Of a stretch of DNA of 5,680 nt, positions 1 to 5,421 are shown piece after piece. Positions within the stretch are counted from its first letter, which is position 1, and each line of letters opens with the position of its first letter. Below the pieces are notes generated by a model. That model ran no database searches. It was given only the letters and a program-made list of their open reading frames with translations, and was not told the origin of the DNA. Position numbers and translations under genes: made by a program. This DNA is from Thermoanaerobacterales bacterium UBA4877 (GTDB lineage Bacteria; Bacillota; Thermoanaerobacteria; Thermoanaerobacterales; UBA4877): positions 49,702-55,381 of the forward strand of contig DHDL01000035.1 in assembly GCA_002399345.1 (NCBI GenBank), given 5' to 3'.

Positions 1-87
1 GGACTGCCCTCTCGGTATCCTGTATATACATACATTGAGGAAACTTCCTATAATAGTACCCAGCGCAAAGACAATCAAATAAATCAT
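1..87 (-). CDS. pilD: Prepilin peptidase (type IV leader peptidase), N-terminal 29 codons only
   Basis: Only the first 29 codons lie in the window; the gene runs off the left edge. The visible protein starts MIYLIVFALG and continues into GSFLNVCIYRIPRG. That is the hallmark N-terminus of GspO/PilD aspartic prepilin peptidases: a first membrane helix followed by G-S-F-L-N-V-x-I-Y-R-x-P-R-G. In this family the enzyme sits in the cytoplasmic membrane, cuts prepilins after the leader glycine and usually N-methylates the new N-terminus; the catalytic aspartates would lie outside the window. The ATG at 85-87 is preceded by a GAAAGG-type ribosome binding site (93-98, spacing about 5). It begins 29 bp after the prepilin stop, so the two are probably cotranscribed and enzyme and substrate are encoded side by side. 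Whether the rest of the gene is intact cannot be seen. Confidence 0.87.
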   Translation of the reverse strand, partial: MIYLIVFALGTIIGSFLNVCIYRIPRGQS

Positions 88-116
88 TCTTCCCTTTCTA
101 AATAAAGAATATAATA

Positions 117-524
117 TTATTTATCCTCAGTATAAGGATATAACAACTTACCGCCTTCACCGTAGCTGACCTCAATAACTGGACTTTCATCATCACCGGA
201 AACCTCTAGAAAAAAGGTCTGCGCCTTTTTATTTTGTGGTTTGGGCACCGAGTCTAAATAACGTTCCGCCACCAAAACATGGTTGTCATTCACCGCACCC
301 GACCCCGGGAATTCATTTTCTTCTATTATGTATTGCTTTGCCGCATTGGCAATGGTAAGTGCGGTGGCCCTGTCCGCCCCCTCTCTAGCCCGCGACATGG
401 CACGCGCCACATTAGGTACCGCTATGGTGACAAGTATACCGAGTATGGCTATGACAGCCAAAAGCTCAATAAGTGTAAAACCCTGCTGATTTGCTTTAAG
501 ATTTTTACCTGATCGATTCAACAT
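117..524 (-). CDS. pilA: Type IV prepilin (major pilin-like, PulG/PilA family)
   Basis: The protein has a class III signal peptide. A 15-residue polar, basic leader ends in NQQG, followed by the pilin helix FTLIELLAVIAILGILVTIA, with Glu at position 5 of the mature protein. Cleavage between Gly15 and Phe16 would leave a mature pilin of 120 residues. The hydrophobic helix anchors the subunit in the membrane and forms the fibre core. The globular part (VPNVARAMSRAREG onward) is short, rich in acidic residues and has no cysteine, so no disulfide D-loop as in Gram-negative pilins. The start was placed at the ATG at 522-524 because GAGGTG (531-536) sits 6 bases upstream. The frame opens 11 codons earlier at 557, but that ATG has no convincing binding site. 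Between pilC and pilD it is the likely substrate of both. A major pilin or a minor pseudopilin cannot be told apart from sequence alone; the symbol is by role, not orthology. Confidence 0.92.
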   Translation of the reverse strand: MLNRSGKNLKANQQGFTLIELLAVIAILGILVTIAVPNVARAMSRAREGADRATALTIANAAKQYIIEENEFPGSGAVNDNHVLVAERYLDSVPKPQNKKAQTFFLEVSGDDESPVIEVSYGEGGKLLYPYTEDK

Positions 525-530
525 TTTATC

Positions 531-536
531 CACCTC
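531..536 (-). promoter_or_regulatory. Ribosome binding site deciding the prepilin start
   Basis: GAGGTG on the minus strand (within AGAGGTGG, 530-537) matches six bases of the anti-Shine-Dalgarno complement and lies 6 bases before the ATG at 522-524. The longer frame's ATG at 557 lacks such a site. This favours the 15-residue leader over a 26-residue one. Confidence 0.8.
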
Positions 537-563
537 TTTCTTATCATATATTTTCATACGACT

Positions 564-1775
564 TCAATATCCCACGAGATTCATCATCTGAAACATAGGT
601 AGTGCTATGGCTATAACTATAAATCCTACGATTACGGCCATAAAGAGGGTCAGTGCAGGCTCCATCATGTTTGTAAGCTGCGTGGTACTTGCTTCTACCT
701 CTCGGTCAAAAAAGTCTGCAATATTAAACAGCATATCATCCAGTGTGCCTGAACTTTCTCCAACCTCAACCATTTGGTAGACCATGGGCGAAAATATGCC
801 CGATTTCCTAAGCGGCCAGGCCAGGCCTGAACCCTTGGCTACATCGGCCGAAATATCCTTCATGGCCTCTTTTACCACGCAATTGTCTATAATATTGTCA
901 GTAATGGCAATGGATTTTAAAAGAGGCACACCGCTTTCTATAAGCATACCCAGTGTCCTTGTAAATCTGGCAGTAATTATCTCTTTGTTGAATTTTCCTA
1001 TAACAGGTAGCGTTAGCTTTAGCTTATCCAGCCATGCCCTTCCCTTTGCCCGGGATGTATAAGATTTAAAAAATGCATAAACTCCTCCGGCAGCAGCCAA
1101 AAATATATACCAATATTTGCGTATAACGCTGCTTATATTTATAAGTATTCTGGTTGGAAGCGGAAGCACAGCCCCTGCAGATTCAAAAAGACCAATAAAC
1201 TCTGGAAGAACAAAAGCCATAATGAATATCACCACTACCGCGGCTACACAAGCCACAACCGCAGGGTAGATAACGGCAGACCTCACCTTACGGCCAGTTT
1301 CACTCTGGTTTTCATAATGCACAGCCATTTTATCCATTATAAAATCCAGGTTGCCTCCGGATTCACCTGCCTCTATCATGCTAACCAGCAGAGTTGGAAA
1401 AACCTGCGGATATCTTTTCATTGCACCGGATAATGTTACGCCTCTGCGCAGATCGTCAGATATCTCGCAAAGTGAATCGCTAAGCTTGAGGTTATCGGTT
1501 TGCCCGCTTAAGATGTTCAAGCAGGTCACTATCGGCACACCTGCACGGATCAGTGTGGAAAACTGTCTACAAAATACCGCCATGGTATCGGAGCTTATTC
1601 GCGGCCTAAATAGGACTGTCGGGATATCGTTTGCCTGATGTTTGGCATTTATGTCGATAGGATAAACATTTTTTCCTCTTAAATTTCTTTTAACTTCCTT
1701 AATGTTGTCACTTTCCATTTCACCGGTGATCAGCCTTCCGGCTTCATCCCTGGCCTTATAATAAAATATCGGCAT
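564..1775 (-). CDS. pilC: Type IV pilus inner-membrane platform protein PilC (GspF family)
   Basis: This is a 403-residue integral membrane protein, the usual GspF/PilC length. It has the typical MP-x-F-x-Y-K-A-R start and two tandem GspF (T2SSF) domains. Repeat one has FCRQFSTLIRAGVPI (about 68-82) and MIEAGESGGNLD (133-144). Repeat two has ARFTRTLGMLIESGVPLL (269-286) and MVEVGESSGTLDDML (335-349). Three hydrophobic segments lie near 168-190, 221-237 and 374-395, as expected. In the family this protein couples the cytoplasmic ATPases to pilin insertion and extraction. The ATG at 1773-1775 has AAGG about 7 bases upstream, a better AGGAG farther away, and an in-frame stop 9 bases upstream, so no longer start exists in this frame. 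The gene ends TGA at 564-566, and the prepilin start is 39 bp further on. No truncation or missing motif was noticed. Confidence 0.97.
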   Translation of the reverse strand: MPIFYYKARDEAGRLITGEMESDNIKEVKRNLRGKNVYPIDINAKHQANDIPTVLFRPRISSDTMAVFCRQFSTLIRAGVPIVTCLNILSGQTDNLKLSDSLCEISDDLRRGVTLSGAMKRYPQVFPTLLVSMIEAGESGGNLDFIMDKMAVHYENQSETGRKVRSAVIYPAVVACVAAVVVIFIMAFVLPEFIGLFESAGAVLPLPTRILINISSVIRKYWYIFLAAAGGVYAFFKSYTSRAKGRAWLDKLKLTLPVIGKFNKEIITARFTRTLGMLIESGVPLLKSIAITDNIIDNCVVKEAMKDISADVAKGSGLAWPLRKSGIFSPMVYQMVEVGESSGTLDDMLFNIADFFDREVEASTTQLTNMMEPALTLFMAVIVGFIVIAIALPMFQMMNLVGY

Positions 1776-1959
1776 ACTATAACCTTAACACTCCTGTTTT
1801 TATTTTTTTAAAGTCCTACATAATTTTACCTGCAAATTTCATAAAATAGCCTAGCACAATTATAAGAATTAGTATCTTCCTCTCTAATCTCATATATATT
1901 AATTTGTGTAGGATATACTCTTTTCATTTGTGGATCGATATGTACATAAAGGCATATAC
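1776..1959 (-). other. Long AT-rich gap between pilT and pilC, with possible gene remnants
   Basis: This 184-bp stretch interrupts an otherwise tight operon and is far more AT-rich than its neighbours. Three short minus-strand frames can be read. One at 1899-1955 gives MPLCTYRSTNEKSISYTN, which resembles the first residues of PilC proteins. One at 1826-1963 begins with a GTG overlapping the pilT stop as GTGA and gives 45 residues of no recognised family. One at 1816-1893 gives a 25-residue peptide with basic N-terminus and hydrophobic centre (MRLERKILILIIVLGYF). None has a good ribosome binding site, so none is called as a gene. A TATAAT at 1859-1864 has no good -35 partner. An imperfect inverted repeat (TCCTACA at 1814-1820, TGTAGGA at 1907-1913) brackets exactly 100 bp. 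The gap may be a decayed pilC 5' end, an untranslated RNA segment or a small insertion. Confidence 0.55.
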
Positions 1960-3045
1960 TCACCCGCCTGCCGCATCTAATATCCCGCTTAAGTTTTCGC
2001 GGTCCATGGCGAACATGGCGGCCTCTTCCCAGCTTACCCTACCCTCTGTGTATAGGCCGGCTATGGAATTATCCATGGATACCATGCCATATTTGGCGCC
2101 TGTCTGTATCATTGACTGTATCTGATATGTCTTGCCATCCCTTATAAGGTTTGAGACGGCGGGTGTTGTTATCATCACCTCTGCCGCCGCTACCCTCCCG
2201 TCCCCTTGCACGTTGGGCAGCAGCTGCTGTGATACAATGCCCTGCAAAACACCGGCCAGCTGCACTCTTATCTGTTTCTGCTGATATGGAGGAAAGACAT
2301 CCACAATCCTGTCTATGGTTTTCGCCGCCCCTATGGTATGAAGTGTGGACAATACCAGCTGACCTGTTTCAGCCGCCGTTATCACGGTGGATACCGTCTC
2401 TAAATCTCTCATTTCCCCTACAAATATAACATCGGGATCCTCTCTCAGCGCTGAGCGTAAACCTCCTGAAAATGACAGCGTGTCCCTTCCTATCTCCCTT
2501 TGCACGATTATGCTTTTATCATGCCGAAAAAGATACTCAATGGGATCCTCCAGCGTGATTATGTGGGAAGCTTTAGAGTGGTTTATACTGTCTATCATGG
2601 CCGCCAGTGTAGTGGATTTCCCACATCCGGTTGGTCCCGTGATCAGCACCAGGCCGTGTGGCTTCGCTGCTAGACCACCCACCACATACGGCAATCCCAG
2701 CTCCTTTAAAGTGGGAATCCGTAGAGGCACGGCCCTTACCGCCAGGCTGTATGTCCCCCTTTGCCTGAATATGTTTATCCTATACCTTGCAGCATCCTGC
2801 AGTGAATAAGCCAGATCTACCTCCCCGGTTTTATCCAACACCTCAAACTGCCCGTCGTCCAGGATGGCTTTTGAATAGCTCAATGTATCGGACGGGTGCA
2901 AATCAGGAAGGTCCGCCTTCCTTAGGAAACCGTTTGCTCTATAGACAGGCGGAATCCCCACTGACAGATGCAGATCGGATGCGCCTATACTCACCATGTA
3001 TGTTAATAGGTCATCAATCTGCGGCACCTTATCCTTGATCTTCAT
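1960..3045 (-). CDS. pilT: Type IV pilus retraction ATPase PilT
   Basis: This is a 361-residue cytoplasmic AAA-type secretion ATPase, matching the length of PilT, which powers pilus disassembly and twitching. The N-terminus carries IDDLLTYMVSIGASDLHLSVG (near 10-30), the PAS-like start of PilT. Then come Walker A GPTGCGKST (137-145), Asp box ITLEDPIEY (163-171), Walker B DVIFVGEMRD (205-214, catalytic Glu211) and His box STLHT (233-237). The C-terminal AVSNLIRDGK (296-305) corresponds to the AIRNLIRE retraction motif, which separates PilT from PilB. It lacks the zinc tetracysteine of PilB. The ATG at 3045 lies within the end of pilB (17-bp overlap), and the best Shine-Dalgarno, GGAGGAG at 3062-3068, is 16 bases away. 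A GTG at 3027 (codon 7), preceded by AAGGA (3032-3036), would start just after the pilB stop and match family N-termini equally well. A PilU-like accessory motor is an alternative. Confidence 0.95.
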   Translation of the reverse strand: MKIKDKVPQIDDLLTYMVSIGASDLHLSVGIPPVYRANGFLRKADLPDLHPSDTLSYSKAILDDGQFEVLDKTGEVDLAYSLQDAARYRINIFRQRGTYSLAVRAVPLRIPTLKELGLPYVVGGLAAKPHGLVLITGPTGCGKSTTLAAMIDSINHSKASHIITLEDPIEYLFRHDKSIIVQREIGRDTLSFSGGLRSALREDPDVIFVGEMRDLETVSTVITAAETGQLVLSTLHTIGAAKTIDRIVDVFPPYQQKQIRVQLAGVLQGIVSQQLLPNVQGDGRVAAAEVMITTPAVSNLIRDGKTYQIQSMIQTGAKYGMVSMDNSIAGLYTEGRVSWEEAAMFAMDRENLSGILDAAGG

Positions 3046-4705
3046 ATGTAATTCGTGTCATCTCCTCCGGTGTGGTAACCCCGTTTAAGACCAGCTCCCG
3101 CGCGCTATCCCTTAAAAGGCGATTGCCCTCCCGGGCGGCCTGGTCTTTTATCTCATCTTCCGAGGCCCCCAGATTTATAAGCCTTTTAATCTCTTTTGAA
3201 ATAGGTAGCATTTCAAATACCCCCTGTCTTCCCATATAGCCGGTTCCATTGCAGGCCGCACATCCCCGTCCCCTGTAAAGTGTAAAATTACTGCCCTTTG
3301 GTAACTTAAGCAACATCTTTTCAGCGTCATCGGCTTCATAAGCAGTCTTACAGTTTGGACAAATCTTTCTTATCAGCCGCTGGGCTATCACCCCGACCAT
3401 TGAAGACGACAAAAGATACGGTTTAACCCCCATATCAACAAGCCTTGTCACAGCGCCTGCCGCATCATTGGTGTGCAGAGTAGAAAATACCAGATGTCCA
3501 GTTATTGCGGCACGAACTGTGAGCTCGGCCGTTTCTTCATCCCTGATCTCCCCAACCATTATTATATCTGGATCCTGCCTCAATACAGAGCGCAAAATAT
3601 TGGCAAAACCCATGCCTATCTTTTCATTCACTTGTATCTGGTTTATCCCCGGCATGGTATACTCTACCGGATCTTCTATCGTTATGATGTTCTTCTCCTC
3701 GACATTTATCTCGCCCAACATTGTATAAAGCGTAGTGGTTTTGCCGCAACCGGTTGGTCCGGCGATTAGTATTATACCGTTTGGATGCTCTATAAAAGAC
3801 AAGTATTCGCCTAAGTCATCAGAGCTTAAACCTAGTTTGTCCCGTGTTATTAAAAAATTACCATTGTCCAAAAGCCTGAGCACAGCCTTTTCACCGTTAA
3901 TAGTAGGGATCACCGAAACCCTGATGTCAAGCTCCCTGCCGTTTACATTGGTTACGGTCCTGCCGTCCTGGGGGAGACGCTGCTGTGCAATATCGAGATC
4001 AGCCATTATTTTTATACGGGTAATTATAGGCCCCAGGGTATCTATGGTTGTCCTCATAAGCTCCTGCAGCCTGCCGTCAATTCTAAGCCTTATTCTTACA
4101 TCTTCCTTATAAGGTTCAATGTGTATATCGCTGGCCGCGCGCTCGGCAGCCTGTTCTATTATCAGGTTAACAAGTTTTACAGCCGGGGCATTGGCAATAT
4201 CATCAGAAACAGCTTCATCATCCTTGTCATTGATGTTATACTCCCGTTCAAAATCTTTAACGGTACTCTCAGCCTCTTGACGCCCATAGAATCTGTTTAT
4301 AGCTTTAAAAATATCTTTAGATCCCGATATGAACGGCTTGATATTCATACCCGTGGCTATAGAAACATCATCTATAGCAAAGATATCCGAAGGATCGGCC
4401 ATTGCCACACACAAACCATCAGAATCCTTTCTTACGGGAATAAGCTTATGCCTTTTAGCAAGGCCGGAGGGAACAAGTTTTACTGCATCCTCATTGATAT
4501 ATATTTGTGACAGGTCTATATAGGAAATTCCCTGCTGAGACTCAAGCACCTTACTCAGCTGCTCTGGCTGTGCATATTTAAGGCGTGCCAAAGCCTCACT
4601 CAATTCCCTACTCGTTGCCTTCTGCTCCTCCATGGCCGCATTCGGTTGGTCTGCATTTATAATACCTTTAGAACGCAATGTCTCTTCCACATCTTTTTCT
4701 GCCAT
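3029..4705 (-). CDS. pilB: Type IV pilus extension ATPase PilB (GspE family)
   Basis: This 558-residue protein is a full-length PilB/GspE ATPase, the cytoplasmic hexamer that drives pilin polymerisation. Residues 1-140 form an MshEN/T2SSE N-terminal region (clear part about 58-140), followed by an acidic linker (about 142-170). The N2 domain has ASDIHIEPY (191-199). Next are Walker A GPTGCGKTTT (316-325), Asp box IEDPVEY (343-349), Walker B DPDIIMVGEIRD (378-389, catalytic Glu386) and His box STLHTND (408-414). Two cysteine pairs, CPNC (449-452) and CAAC (482-485), form the zinc-binding tetracysteine typical of PilB and absent from PilT. The start at 4705 is well supported by AAGGAG (4711-4716), 5 bases upstream. 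It is probably the first gene of the pilus operon, since promoter-like and operator-like elements lie just upstream. The N-terminal MshEN motifs look degenerate (see findings). Confidence 0.97.
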   Translation of the reverse strand: MAEKDVEETLRSKGIINADQPNAAMEEQKATSRELSEALARLKYAQPEQLSKVLESQQGISYIDLSQIYINEDAVKLVPSGLAKRHKLIPVRKDSDGLCVAMADPSDIFAIDDVSIATGMNIKPFISGSKDIFKAINRFYGRQEAESTVKDFEREYNINDKDDEAVSDDIANAPAVKLVNLIIEQAAERAASDIHIEPYKEDVRIRLRIDGRLQELMRTTIDTLGPIITRIKIMADLDIAQQRLPQDGRTVTNVNGRELDIRVSVIPTINGEKAVLRLLDNGNFLITRDKLGLSSDDLGEYLSFIEHPNGIILIAGPTGCGKTTTLYTMLGEINVEEKNIITIEDPVEYTMPGINQIQVNEKIGMGFANILRSVLRQDPDIIMVGEIRDEETAELTVRAAITGHLVFSTLHTNDAAGAVTRLVDMGVKPYLLSSSMVGVIAQRLIRKICPNCKTAYEADDAEKMLLKLPKGSNFTLYRGRGCAACNGTGYMGRQGVFEMLPISKEIKRLINLGASEDEIKDQAAREGNRLLRDSARELVLNGVTTPEEMTRITYEDQG

Positions 4706-4721
4706 GATTTCTCCTTAATGG

Positions 4722-4737
4722 AAAATAGTCCTATTTT
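4722..4737. repeat. 16-bp dyad at the expected pilB transcription start
   Basis: AAAATAG (4722-4728) and CTATTTT (4731-4737) are perfect inverted arms around a 2-bp centre. Such a tight dyad with no loop looks more like a protein-binding operator than an RNA hairpin. It lies just downstream of the TATAAT at 4740-4745, so it would cover the transcription start, and it ends 17 bp before the pilB ATG region begins. No regulator is identified. Confidence 0.4.
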
Positions 4738-4757
4738 ATATTATATACTTCGACAAA
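4733..4757 (-). promoter_or_regulatory. Candidate pilB operon promoter with Spo0A box
   Basis: On the minus strand, TTTGTCGAA (4749-4757) matches the Spo0A-box consensus TTTGTCRAA at all nine positions. A consensus -10, TATAAT (4740-4745), follows three bases later, with an overlapping alternative TAAAAT (4733-4738). Using TATAAT, transcription would begin near 4733, leaving a leader of about 28 bases with the AAGGAG site, a sensible layout. No good -35 lies 17 bp upstream (TATTCT). This fits an activator-dependent or weak promoter. The box lies in the spacer for TATAAT, which suggests repression, but would sit near -31 to -23 for TAAAAT, where activation is conceivable. The motif is seen; its function is inferred. 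Confidence 0.42.
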
Positions 4758-4800
4758 TAAGTAGAATATCCTTCATCATAAATCATTTTTTTGATATTAT

Positions 4801-4884
4801 TTAGCTGAAAAAGTCATTTTCTATAGTTTCCATCCTCTCCCTACCAGCTTTCTCTTCTGGCAATACAATCTCTCCAATATTCAA
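4801..4884 (-). other. Coding-like open frame after the DUF1893 stop; possible gene remnant
   Basis: After the DUF1893 stop codon the same frame stays open for 27 codons to a TAA at 4801-4803. The inferred peptide contains IGEIVLPEEKAGRERMETIE and ends NDFFS. It looks protein-like, and GGAGAG lies 6 bases before an in-frame TTG that would give a 20-residue peptide. A second frame through the first half reads ENIIEYWRDCIARRE before stopping. I do not recognise a family. It may be the end of a gene whose front has been lost, a read-through extension, or chance. The rest of the gap (4706-4800) holds the promoter-like elements listed separately. Confidence 0.25.
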
Positions 4885-5322
4885 TTATATTTTCTCTTTT
4901 TTGTCTAGCAATTTAAAAAATTTCTCAATTCTTGACATTAGTTCATCTACGCTTTCTACACCAGATGATAATTTCTCCATAGGGCAAATATCATCTTTCG
5001 TTCTATTTAAAATCATAGGAACTCTTTTTGAATACTCAACCTCAATACCATTATCTGTTAAATATTCATAAGCTATATCACTTATCAAAACCGCATATAG
5101 TGATTTAATCCCTCCATTTATTAAAAATATAGAAGCAGCTTTCCCTATAACTCTATCTGCCACTGTTCCGCCTTTAAAATAATCTTTATTTTCTTTATAC
5201 CACTGAAATATTGGTTCAATACCTCGTGCACTAGATTCTACAAGAATTTGATTATCCCTTGCCAAAACAAAATTAACATCATTTTCTAATAAATAGGATT
5301 TTGCTAGGATTATGTCTTCCAT
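4885..5322 (-). CDS. DUF1893 (TM1506-like) protein of unknown function
   Basis: The 145-residue protein matches the DUF1893 family. Recognisable segments are SSARGIEPIFQWY (30-42), the conserved KGGTVADRVIGKAA core (50-63), the strand-rich LYAVLIS (75-81), GIEVEYSKRVPMILNR (92-107) and CPMEKL (113-118). From memory, the Thermotoga maritima TM1506 structure gave this family a cytidine-deaminase-like fold; no reaction is firmly assigned to it here. Cys113 in the CPME motif is the obvious candidate functional residue. There is no signal peptide or membrane segment, so it is probably cytosolic. The start is the ATG at 5320-5322, with AAAGGAG (5329-5335) 6 bases upstream. The frame can be extended to a GTG at 5352, but that lies inside the terminator hairpin. 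Codon and base composition are much more AT-rich than in the pil genes, and a 13-bp direct repeat flanks the gene, so it may be a recent arrival. Confidence 0.85.
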   Translation of the reverse strand: MEDIILAKSYLLENDVNFVLARDNQILVESSARGIEPIFQWYKENKDYFKGGTVADRVIGKAASIFLINGGIKSLYAVLISDIAYEYLTDNGIEVEYSKRVPMILNRTKDDICPMEKLSSGVESVDELMSRIEKFFKLLDKKEKI

Positions 5323-5335
5323 ATACTTCTCCTTT

Positions 5336-5391
5336 CTAAAATAAAAAACCACGAAAAAGCCTTTTTTAAAAAGGATTTACCTTCGTGGTTT
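5336..5391 (-). terminator. Rho-independent terminator or attenuator just before the DUF1893 gene
   Basis: A 10-bp perfect outer stem pairs AAACCACGAA (5346-5355) with TTCGTGGTTT (5382-5391). An inner stem follows after a small internal loop, built on CCTTTTT and AAAAAGG (5360-5374). On the minus strand the hairpin runs straight into TTTTTTATTTT, a proper U-tract. The U-tract ends at the Shine-Dalgarno of the DUF1893 gene, so termination would occur before that gene is reached. It may end the transcript of the 5422-5680 gene or act as a conditional leader for DUF1893. Confidence 0.68.
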
Positions 5392-5394
5392 CAT

Positions 5395-5412
5395 TATTGT
5401 CTTCTGACAATA
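5395..5412. repeat. Second hairpin next to the terminator
   Basis: TATTGTC (5395-5401) and GACAATA (5406-5412) form a perfect 7-bp stem with a 4-base loop. It lies immediately upstream, in the direction of transcription, of the terminator hairpin, with 3 bases between them. No U-tract follows it, so it is not itself a terminator. Two tandem hairpins fill the gap between the upstream gene and DUF1893. Confidence 0.5.
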
Positions 5413-5421
5413 TTCAATTAA

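Larger units (their letters stand above)
4875..5420. repeat. 13-bp direct repeats flanking the DUF1893 gene
   Basis: CAATATTCAATTA occurs at 4875-4887 and again at 5408-5420, identical and in the same orientation, 533 bp apart. On the coding strand each copy (TAATTGAATATTG) falls at or one base after a stop codon: that of DUF1893 and that of the upstream gene. The bases on the stop-codon side are also similarly A-rich. It could reflect insertion or duplication between short repeats. Chance is not excluded in DNA this AT-rich. Confidence 0.45.

Noticed and set aside
1859..1864. TATAAT as an internal promoter for pilC
   Set aside because: The hexamer 17 bp upstream is TTAGAG, a poor -35, there is no extended -10, and the surrounding DNA is AT-rich enough to produce such matches.
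1939..1948. Perfect 10-bp palindrome TATGTACATA just after pilT
   Set aside because: It lies in AT-rich DNA with no promoter nearby, and short palindromes of this kind are expected by chance.
1913..1961. Two direct copies of ATATACTC (1913-1920 and 1954-1961) in the pilT-pilC gap
   Set aside because: An 8-bp repeat in AT-rich sequence is too short to support a duplication or target site.
2387..2809. A 140-codon plus-strand open frame opposite pilT
   Set aside because: It lies antisense to the conserved ATPase core of pilT, has no recognisable family, and is best explained as a shadow of pilT codon bias. The same holds for all other plus-strand frames in the window.
4777..4800. Possible terminator hairpin after DUF1893 (ATAAATCA with TGATATTAT)
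   Set aside because: The stem is almost entirely A-T, contains a bulge and has no following U-tract in the direction of transcription. It is too weak to call.
5323..5352. GTG at 5352 as the DUF1893 start
   Set aside because: It lies inside the terminator stem with no ribosome binding site, whereas the ATG at 5322 has AAAGGAG at ideal spacing and begins where family similarity begins.
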